A program made the position numbers and the translations under genes. From Streptomyces antioxidans (lineage in GTDB: Bacteria > Actinomycetota > Actinomycetes > Streptomycetales > Streptomycetaceae), in contig NZ_LAKD02000005.1 in NCBI RefSeq assembly GCF_000968685.2, forward strand, positions 124,001 through 188,000: 64,000 nucleotides of DNA, written 5' to 3'. Below are positions 57,965 to 64,000 of this stretch, one piece after another. Position 1 is the stretch's first letter. Each line of letters starts with the position of its first letter. The notes under the pieces were generated by a model, which searched no databases, was not told the origin of the DNA, and was given only the letters and a program-made list of their open reading frames with translations.

Positions 57965-59380
57965 TCAACGGGGCCCGCAGGCCGGGTGGTCGGAGTCCGG
58001 CCCATTGCAGAGGAAGTAGCCCGACCAGCGGTAGTGGCTGTCGGGCACGGTGCCGGGGCCTCGCTGCCAGGTGGCCGCCTGATCGCCGTTGGAGAAGGTC
58101 AGACCGCCCTGATCGACCGTCGGTTCGCTCTCCAGCAGGGTGGCCAGGCCGCGGAGGAAGGACGTCCGGTCCGGGCGCTTCTTCCAGGACGCGATGACCT
58201 CCTCCGGTGCGGCCGCGGAGAAGCCCGTGCCGTCGAAACCCCCGCGGTCCATGGCCACTTCCATGGTGTCGAAGTCGCCCCGGCACGCCGCGTTGTGCAC
58301 CGAGTCGACTGAGGGCTCGCGGCGTTGGGTGCCATCTCCCGTGTCGAAGACCGAGTGGGCCTTGCCGCAGCTCGGGCCCTTGCCGTCGGCTCCGCGCTGA
58401 CCGTCGCCGTCCGGCAGGAGCCAGAAGGTCAGGCCGACGGCGGCGGCGAGGACCAGGGCGGCCGCGGCGAGGGCGCGTCGGCGTCCGCCCAGGCGGGAGG
58501 TTCCGGGGGCGGAGGCGGTCTCGTCGGGCTCGGGCGGTTCCTGACGGGGAGTGCGGTTGCGGGCGATGGAGATATGGGCGCCGCGGTCGCGGTTCAGCTG
58601 TTGCGGGCGTGGGCGGTTCTTGCGCATCAGGGCGCGGTCCACGCGGTCGTAGAGGTCCGCCATGGTGAACAACTCCGGCGCGTCCGGGGCGCCCTCTTCG
58701 AGAAGGGCGATCAACTCGCCGGTGAAGGCCGGGTATCGCTCCCCCGGTGGCGCCAGCGCCTGCTTGGTGGCGTGGGAAGCGGCGAGGACCGAGGTGCCCT
58801 CGACATCGGCCAGCCGGATCGTGTCGTCCCCCGCGGACAGATGGCCGCGCAGAGCGGTGCCGCTGAAGCAGCAGTCGAGGATGACGACCTTACGGCGGAC
58901 ATGGTTGGCGCTCAGCAGGATCTCGCGCAGGTCGTCGTACTTCACCGCGGTGAACGACTTGTCCTTCGTCGTCTCCGGTACGGCCAGGTGTAAGCCGCCG
59001 CTGAGCGGATAGAGCAGGCCGTGGCCCGCGTAGTAGACGACGAGCGTGTCCGTGGCCTCGACGGCCGCGCGGTGGACGGCCTCCAGCATGCTGTCGCGCG
59101 TCGGCTGCGAAACGATGCGGCAGCGCTCCTCGGGGAGGCCCCACACCTCGGGATCCCGGAACAGCTCGGCCAGCCGCCCGCAGCCCGCCGCCACGGACGG
59201 CCGGTCGTCCAGATGCCGCTGCCGGTCCCGGGAGGCGGCCCCGCCCCGGGTGAAGGCATGGGCCTCGATGAGGACGGCCCGGGAGGCGGAGGGGTCCGCG
59301 AGGCGCGCCGCCGGTGCCGTGGTCTCTCCCGTCGCACGGGAGGCACGGGAGGCACCCGAGGTGCCGGAGCGCCAGGTCAT
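57965..59380 (-). CDS. EACC1-associated caspase-like protease with membrane helix and outer sensor domain
   Basis: 471 aa. Peptidase C14 domain (about 33-255): catalytic His120 in YYAGHGLL and Cys171 in VVILDCCFSG, as in metacaspases. A linker (256-300) leads to one membrane helix (about 303-322, LAAAALVLAAAVGLTFWLL), then an outer domain (about 325-471) with four Cys residues and Trp-rich end segments. The protease is thus placed in the cytoplasm with a possible outside sensor. ATG overlaps the stop of the EACC1 gene, so both are made together. Such pairs belong to predicted bacterial conflict or suicide systems. Confidence 0.85.
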   Translation of the reverse strand: MTWRSGTSGASRASRATGETTAPAARLADPSASRAVLIEAHAFTRGGAASRDRQRHLDDRPSVAAGCGRLAELFRDPEVWGLPEERCRIVSQPTRDSMLEAVHRAAVEATDTLVVYYAGHGLLYPLSGGLHLAVPETTKDKSFTAVKYDDLREILLSANHVRRKVVILDCCFSGTALRGHLSAGDDTIRLADVEGTSVLAASHATKQALAPPGERYPAFTGELIALLEEGAPDAPELFTMADLYDRVDRALMRKNRPRPQQLNRDRGAHISIARNRTPRQEPPEPDETASAPGTSRLGGRRRALAAAALVLAAAVGLTFWLLPDGDGQRGADGKGPSCGKAHSVFDTGDGTQRREPSVDSVHNAACRGDFDTMEVAMDRGGFDGTGFSAAAPEEVIASWKKRPDRTSFLRGLATLLESEPTVDQGGLTFSNGDQAATWQRGPGTVPDSHYRWSGYFLCNGPDSDHPACGPR

Positions 59381-59802
59381 GCCGGGCGATCGGGGCGATC
59401 GGAGTTATCCGGGTGGCCGGAGTCCTCCGGGGGCTCTTCCGGCGGCCGGGAGCCCTCCGGGGACTCCAGTTGCCGGAGGAGGCGGCGGATCGTCTCCGGG
59501 TCGGTGCTCTCAACGCGCAGGGAGACGCCGTCGCGTTCCACCCGCGCGTCCGCACCGGGCGCCCGCGCGTCGCGCCACGTGGCCACGGCGAGCAGCAGAT
59601 TGCCGAGGGAGGTGAGGTTCGAGACGACGATGGAGATGACCTCGAGGCCGCCCAAGGCGCCGTCGCGGTCCTCCTGGTCCACCAGCGCCATCTCCGCGGC
59701 GCCCGCGACGTCGGGGTCCTCGGTCAGCCAGCGATAGAGGTCGAGGACGCCGGGAGACCCCTCGGCGGCGTCGGCTCGAAGGCGGAACTGCACGGCACCC
59801 AT
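59377..59802 (-). CDS. Effector-associated constant component EACC1
   Basis: 141 aa. Small protein with the EACC1-type features: start [17 protein letters not shown]-like [41 protein letters not shown] ([14 protein letters not shown] visible), then [13 protein letters not shown] and a Pro/Glu/Asp-rich tail. EACC1 is the constant partner of variable effectors such as caspase and trypsin in actinobacterial conflict loci. Helical segment 50-75 is hydrophobic enough to pack on a partner or membrane. Confidence 0.75.
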   Translation of the reverse strand: MGAVQFRLRADAAEGSPGVLDLYRWLTEDPDVAGAAEMALVDQEDRDGALGGLEVISIVVSNLTSLGNLLLAVATWRDARAPGADARVERDGVSLRVESTDPETIRRLLRQLESPEGSRPPEEPPEDSGHPDNSDRPDRPA

Positions 59803-59888
59803 CCCCCGGTGTGATCCTGTGGTGGGCGCCGATCGTAGCGCTCCCCTCCCGCTACGTCCCTTGGCGCGGCGGGCCGTACCCTGCCCCC

Positions 59889-60221
59889 ATGCTCATCGCA
59901 CGTTCCATCGCCCTGTTCGCCGTGGCCGCGCTGCTGGAGATCGGCGGCGCCTGGCTCGTCTGGCAGGGCGTGCGTGAGCACAGGGGGTGGGCGTGGATCG
60001 GCGCCGGAGTCATCGCCCTTGGTGCCTACGGGTTCGTGGCCACGCTCCAGCCGGACGCTGAGTTCGGCCGCATCCTCGCGGCGTACGGTGGCGTGTTCGT
60101 GGCCGGATCGCTCGCCTGGGGCATGGCCGCCGACGGCTACCGGCCCGACCGCTTCGATGTGCTCGGAGCGCTGATCTGTCTGGCCGGAGTCGCTGTGATC
60201 ATGTACGTGCCTAGGAGGTAA
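59889..60221 (+). CDS. YnfA-family small membrane protein
   Basis: 110 aa, four helices: [20 protein letters not shown] at the start, then [14 protein letters not shown] and [21 protein letters not shown]0060 family, related to small multidrug-resistance transporters; function not proven. Its stop lies 11 bases inside the oppositely directed PepSY gene, so the two messages overlap at their 3' ends. Confidence 0.9.
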   Translation: MLIARSIALFAVAALLEIGGAWLVWQGVREHRGWAWIGAGVIALGAYGFVATLQPDAEFGRILAAYGGVFVAGSLAWGMAADGYRPDRFDVLGALICLAGVAVIMYVPRR

Positions 60222-61362
60222 CCGCCGGCCGGCCGTGGCCGCCCTTGCCCTCGTGGTCGCCGTGGTCGTCCTTGCCCGGCTTGCCGTGGTCACCGTGGTG
60301 GTCGTCCTGCTCCTGCTGCTCCGTACCGAGGACGCAGCCGGTGTCCGGGTCGATGAAGACGGTCGTGAGGGTGTGGTCGCACTCGACCTCCACGACCCAC
60401 ACCTGCTTGACCTTCTGCTGGTGCGGGTCCTTGTGCTCGACCTTGGGCTGCTTGTCCTTGCTCGGCTCGCCCTTGGGCTGCTTCTCCTTGGGCTGCTTCT
60501 CCTTGCTCGGCTGGCCCTTGGGCTGCTTGTCCTTGCCCTGGTCGGCGTGGTGGCGCGGGTCCTTACGGCCGTCCTTGCGACCCTCCTCGTGCTTGCCCTG
60601 GTGGCGCGGGTCGTCCTCGGGGCAGTCCACCAGCTCGGCGCTGACCGCCTGGCCGCCGACCTCGCACTCGGCGATCTCGACCGCCTCGGCGAGCGTCACC
60701 GGGTCGCTCTTCTTCTGCTCCTGCTGCTTCGGCTGCTTCGGCTGCTCCTGCTGCTTCGGCTGCTTCTGCTGCTCCTTGTGCTCCTGGCCGTGGTGCGCCT
60801 GGTCGTCCTCGTGGACGGGTACGGCGACGGGGCGGGCGGCACCGCGGTCCTGGGCCTCCTCAGCGGGCTGGGCCTCCTCGTACGGCTGCACGGCCTGCTC
60901 CGGCTGCGCCACCTGCACGGGCTGCGCCACCTGCTCCGGCTGCGCCATCTGCTCCGGCTGCGCCGCCTGCTCGGGGCGCGCCGCGCTGCGGCCCCCGTAC
61001 CGCCCGCCCTCGTCGTGACGGCCGCCCTGGTCGTCCCGGGCGTGGTCATCGTGGTGGCCACTATTGGGGTCCTGGTCGCTGTTCGACTCGTAGCGGCCGT
61101 GTTCGTGCTGCCCCTGGGTGTCCTCGCGATGGCCGTTCTCGTGGTTCCCCTGGTCGTGGTTCTCGTTGTTGTCGCCGTGCGCCCGGTCCTGGGGACAGTG
61201 GTTGCTCTGCGGCGACTGCGGGTCAGGGGTGCTGCCCGACGCCCATGCGGTTCCCGGAGCCCCGGCGACCAGGGCCGCCGCCGCGATGGCGCCCGCTGAG
61301 GCCACGCCCCAGCGCCGGAAGGAACGACGGGACCGCTGAAGGAATCTGCTCTGCTGGGTCAT
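60211..61362 (-). CDS. Secreted His/Gln/Lys-rich protein with a split PepSY domain
   Basis: 383 aa. Twin-arginine-like signal ([20 protein letters not shown]). Acidic/His-rich segment (about 43-125), PEQxAQP repeats (about 130-165) and KQPKQQEQ repeats (about 197-215). The PepSY fold begins at ~218 ([16 protein letters not shown]) but is interrupted at ~251-318 by Lys/Pro/Asp/His-rich sequence, and resumes at ~319 ([27 protein letters not shown]). Four Cys residues, two in each half, could form disulfides. His/Asp-rich stretches suggest metal binding. Its role is unknown; PepSY domains usually inhibit or bind peptidases. Confidence 0.75.
   Translation of the reverse strand: MTQQSRFLQRSRRSFRRWGVASAGAIAAAALVAGAPGTAWASGSTPDPQSPQSNHCPQDRAHGDNNENHDQGNHENGHREDTQGQHEHGRYESNSDQDPNSGHHDDHARDDQGGRHDEGGRYGGRSAARPEQAAQPEQMAQPEQVAQPVQVAQPEQAVQPYEEAQPAEEAQDRGAARPVAVPVHEDDQAHHGQEHKEQQKQPKQQEQPKQPKQQEQKKSDPVTLAEAVEIAECEVGGQAVSAELVDCPEDDPRHQGKHEEGRKDGRKDPRHHADQGKDKQPKGQPSKEKQPKEKQPKGEPSKDKQPKVEHKDPHQQKVKQVWVVEVECDHTLTTVFIDPDTGCVLGTEQQEQDDHHGDHGKPGKDDHGDHEGKGGHGRPAVTS
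60865..60975 (-). repeat. 18-bp array encoding PEQxAQ repeats
   Basis: Six imperfect units such as ctccggctgcgccacctg (antisense reading) encode [12 protein letters not shown] and related blocks in the PepSY protein. Confidence 0.75.
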
Positions 61363-61561
61363 TACCTGAATTCACTCCTTGGGCATGGGTGCTCCACCTA
61401 CCGGCGCCGCGCCGGACGCAGTGCACCCTTCCCCGAGCCCGAGGGCCCCTAGCGGATTCCTATCTTCAGTCCCTCGGTTGGAGGTAAATCGGGCCGTCAT
61501 ATCCTGCATATGGATCATGCGCACACAGCACCGTTTGCGCCACGTCACCATTGGAGGGCCG

Positions 61562-62317
61562 ATGACCACCCGTACCGCAGTGATCACCGGCGCGAGCAGC
61601 GGGATCGGAGCCGCGACCGCGCGCCGCCTGGCGGCCGCCGGATTCCGCGTCGTCCTCGCCGCCCGCCGTAAGGAGCGCATCGAAGCGCTCGCCGCAGAGC
61701 TGACCGAGGCAGGGCACCAGGCCGAGGCATACGTCCTGGACGTCACCGACCGCGCCGCCGTGGAGTCCTTCGCCGCCGGTCTGGACCGTTGCGACGTCCT
61801 GGTGAACAACGCGGGCGGCGCCGTCGGCACCGAGACCGTGGCCACCGCCGACCCGGCCGACTGGCGGGCGATGTACGAGGTCAATGTGGTGGGCGTGCTC
61901 CAGGTGACCCAGGCACTGCTGCCCGCCCTGACCGCCTCCGGCGACGGCACGATCGTCGTGCTGTCCTCCACGGCGGGCCATGTGGCGTACGAGGGCGGCG
62001 GCGGGTACGTGGCCGCCAAGCACGGCTCCCACGCCATCGCGGCCACCCTGCGGCTGGAGCTGTGCGGTGAGCCGGTGCGGGTGATCGAGATCGCCCCGGG
62101 CATGGTGAGGACCGACGAGTTCGCGGTGAACCGCTTCCGCGGCGACGAGAGCCAGGCCGCGGCCATCTACGACGGCGTGGCCGAGCCGCTGACCGCTGAC
62201 GACGTGGCCGACACGGTCGAGTGGGCGGTCACCCGCCCCTCGCATGTGAACATCGACATGATGGTCATCCGCCCCCGCGCCCAGGCCGCCCAGCACAAGG
62301 TCCACCGCGAGCGCTGA
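61562..62317 (+). CDS. Short-chain dehydrogenase/reductase
   Basis: 251 aa. Rossmann motif TGASSGIGAATARRL, NNAG in VLVNNAGGAVG, catalytic Ser in VLSSTAGH and YxxxK as YVAAK. NADP(H) specificity is suggested by ARRKER after beta-2. Close to YdfG-type serine/3-hydroxy acid dehydrogenases, but the substrate cannot be told. GGAGG precedes ATG 61562; upstream in-frame codons are not used. Confidence 0.9.
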   Translation: MTTRTAVITGASSGIGAATARRLAAAGFRVVLAARRKERIEALAAELTEAGHQAEAYVLDVTDRAAVESFAAGLDRCDVLVNNAGGAVGTETVATADPADWRAMYEVNVVGVLQVTQALLPALTASGDGTIVVLSSTAGHVAYEGGGGYVAAKHGSHAIAATLRLELCGEPVRVIEIAPGMVRTDEFAVNRFRGDESQAAAIYDGVAEPLTADDVADTVEWAVTRPSHVNIDMMVIRPRAQAAQHKVHRER

Positions 62318-62355
62318 GCCCGTCCGCTCTCGTCCCGCGGCTCTCGTCCTGCGGC

Positions 62356-62372
62356 GGGCGGGGCCTCCGCCC
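62356..62372. terminator. Weak hairpin between convergent SDR and rtcB
   Basis: 6-bp stem gggcgg/ccgccc with 5-base loop in the 148-base convergent gap. Confidence 0.4.
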
Positions 62373-62465
62373 CAGACGCCGGGCACCGGTCGTCCGCCGC
62401 GCGCCTTCCCCGCGGGAGGACGCGCGGCCCACACCACGTACGGTCCCGCACATGCGGTCCTGAGC

Positions 62466-63659
62466 TCAGCCCTTCACGCACACCACCTGCTTGAGCCGTG
62501 CCACCACCTCGACGAGGTCCCGCTGCTGGTCGATGACCTTCTCGATCGGCTTGTACGCCCCCGGGATCTCGTCCACGACGCCGGAGTCCTTGCGGCACTC
62601 GACGCCCCGCGTCTGCTCCGCCAGATCGTGGGTCGAGAAGCGCTTCTTCGCCGCGTTGCGGCTCATCTTGCGGCCCGCTCCGTGCGAGGCCGAGTTGAAC
62701 GACGCCTCGTTCCCCAGACCGCGCACGATGTACGAGCCGGTGCCCATGGAGCCCGGGATGATCCCGTAGTCCCCGTTCCCGGCGCGGATGGCGCCCTTAC
62801 GGGTCACGAGGAGGTCCATGTCCTCGTAGCGCTCCTCGGCCACGTAGTTGTGGTGGCAGCTGATCACCGGCTCGAAGACCGGGCGGGCCTTCTTGAACTC
62901 CTTGCGCACCACGTCCTGGAAGAGCGCCATCATGATCGCGCGGTTGTACTTCGCGTACTCCTGCGCCCAGAAGAGATCGTGCCGGTACGCCGCCATCTGC
63001 GGGGTGTCCGCGATGAAGACGGCCAGGTCGCGGTCGACCAGACCCTGGTTGTGGGGCAGCTTCCTGGCCTTGCCGATGTGGTGTTCGGCCAGCTCCTTGC
63101 CGATGTTGCGGGAGCCGGAGTGCAGCATCAGCCAGACCGAGCCCTCGTCGTCGAGACAGAACTCGATGAAGTGGTTACCGGATCCGAGCGAACCCATCTG
63201 CTTGACCGCCCGCTCCTGGCGGAACCTGACCGCCTGGGCCACTCCCCCGAACCGGCTCCAGAAGTCGTCCCACCCCGTCGTCGGAAACGCGTGCAGCCGC
63301 CCGGGGTCCACCGGGGCGTCGTGCATACCGCGCCCCACCGGGATCACCTGCTCGATCCTGGACCGCAGCCGCGAGAGGTCCCCCGGAAGGTCATTGGCGG
63401 TCAGCGACGTCTTGACGGCCGACATGCCGCAGCCGATGTCCACGCCGACGGCCGCCGGGCACACCGCGCCCTGCATCGCGATCACCGAGCCGACCGTGGC
63501 GCCCTTCCCGTAATGCACATCCGGCATCACGGCGAGGCCCTTGATCCAGGGCAGCGTGGCCACATTGTGCAGCTGCTGCATGGCCCCGCCCTCGACCGTC
63601 GAAGGGTCGGTCCACATCCGGATCGGCACATGCGCGCCGGGCACCTCGACATACGACAT
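62466..63659 (-). CDS. rtcB: RNA 3'-terminal ligase RtcB
   Basis: 397 aa from ATG 63659 (GGAT-type site upstream; the 49-residue in-frame extension is rejected). Mn and GTP-binding motifs: MPDVHYGKGATVGSVIAM, VGVDIGCGMSAVKT, SGNHFIEFCLD, LHSGSRNIG, and the guanylated His in SHGAGRKMSR. RtcB seals RNA with 2',3'-cyclic phosphate or 3'-phosphate and 5'-OH ends, as in tRNA repair. No archease or rtcA gene is adjacent in this window. Confidence 0.93.
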   Translation of the reverse strand: MSYVEVPGAHVPIRMWTDPSTVEGGAMQQLHNVATLPWIKGLAVMPDVHYGKGATVGSVIAMQGAVCPAAVGVDIGCGMSAVKTSLTANDLPGDLSRLRSRIEQVIPVGRGMHDAPVDPGRLHAFPTTGWDDFWSRFGGVAQAVRFRQERAVKQMGSLGSGNHFIEFCLDDEGSVWLMLHSGSRNIGKELAEHHIGKARKLPHNQGLVDRDLAVFIADTPQMAAYRHDLFWAQEYAKYNRAIMMALFQDVVRKEFKKARPVFEPVISCHHNYVAEERYEDMDLLVTRKGAIRAGNGDYGIIPGSMGTGSYIVRGLGNEASFNSASHGAGRKMSRNAAKKRFSTHDLAEQTRGVECRKDSGVVDEIPGAYKPIEKVIDQQRDLVEVVARLKQVVCVKG

Positions 63660-63821
63660 GATGTACTCATCCCCCGTAAAAAACTGAAAACGCAAAAGCC
63701 GGGCCAATGCCCCATAGGTGGCGGGCGACCGGCAGGCACGGCGGTGCGTGCGATAGACATTGTGTCCAGCCACCGCCTGCGGGTGGCAAGGAGTTTTCCG
63801 TCGCACGAAGGGACACGGACA

Positions 63822-64000
63822 GTGCAGCCAGTGCAGCGAAGGGGGGACGGACGGCGGGCCGCCCCGGCAGTCGCCGTGCTCATCACCGTGCTCATCGCGG
63901 CAGGGCTTGGCGGATGCACCGGCTCCGATTCGACGACCGACCCGGACGACGGCGACTCCGGCGACTCCGGAACGGCCTCCTCGGCCGAGCCCGGGCGCTA
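63822..64000 (+). CDS. Lipoprotein, N-terminal part (runs off the window)
   Basis: GTG 63822 with AAGGGA upstream. Signal peptide (VAVLITVLIAAGLGGC) ends in a lipobox, then an Asp/Gly/Ser-rich spacer (TDPDDGDSGDSG). The folded domain is outside the window, so function is unknown. It is divergent from rtcB. Confidence 0.75.
   Translation, partial: MQPVQRRGDGRRAAPAVAVLITVLIAAGLGGCTGSDSTTDPDDGDSGDSGTASSAEPGR

Noticed and set aside
60235..61299. Long very hydrophobic Val/Leu open frame opposite the PepSY gene
   Set aside because: It is the mirror of Gln/Lys/His/Asp-rich codons on the other strand; no family match and no ribosome site.

Overview
This is a high-GC actinomycete chromosome segment, almost certainly Streptomyces. 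The evidence is the very GC-rich third codon positions, frequent GTG/TTG starts, ATGA/GTGA stop-start overlaps, Streptomyces-type protein families (DUF4229, PLDc_N, YnfA, MqnA-type proteins) and the dispersed GC hairpins in convergent intergenic gaps. It looks like core chromosome carrying a few accessory islands. No tRNA, rRNA, insertion sequence, prophage or CRISPR array was seen.

Layout. (1) 331-7390 (+): a GntR/UTRA regulator, then a tightly packed operon with an AprB-like 4Fe-4S ferredoxin, an ABC importer (lipoprotein, permease, ATPase) and an AprA-like flavoprotein fused to HEAT repeats. The binding protein carries a C-terminal domain resembling NosL. (2) 7756-24057 (-): the complete 14-gene nuoA-N complex I operon. 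A candidate Rex operator lies upstream of nuoA, and a 31-codon ORF bridges nuoD and nuoE. (3) 24813-27271: an NlpC/P60 cell-wall hydrolase, a CBS-domain protein and a VOC protein. (4) 27429-34310 (-): a menaquinone cluster with a MenJ-like reductase, the demethylmenaquinone methyltransferase, an amidohydrolase-like protein without its barrel, mqnC, a Ser/Thr kinase and mqnA. (5) 34613-42659: a cold-shock protein with a hairpin leader, a DUF985 cupin, an AraC regulator with a secreted lipase, TetR with a secreted esterase, and a DAACS symporter preceded by a Cys-containing leader peptide. DUF4229 and GNAT genes follow. (6) 42734-48637: UdgX, then the second menaquinone cluster (mqnE, Lrp regulator, UbiX, mqnP, mqnL). 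(7) 49392-57256 (-): cytochrome c maturation system II (ccsB, resB, ccdA, a TlpA-like protein), a polysaccharide-deacetylase-like lipoprotein, a phosphatase and hemL. (8) 57487-64000: an unknown gene, an EACC1-caspase conflict pair, YnfA, a secreted PepSY protein, an SDR, RtcB and the start of a lipoprotein.

The unifying theme is respiration: complex I, its menaquinone electron acceptor made by the futalosine route (mqnA, C, E, L, P, ubiX, menG and the side-chain reductase are here; mqnB and mqnD are not), cytochrome c assembly and a heme precursor enzyme. The most unusual elements are the AprBA-like/ABC/NosL-like operon, the leader-peptide-controlled symporter, the EACC1-caspase module, a PepSY domain split by a low-complexity insert, and repeated 15-22 bp minisatellite arrays at gene ends.
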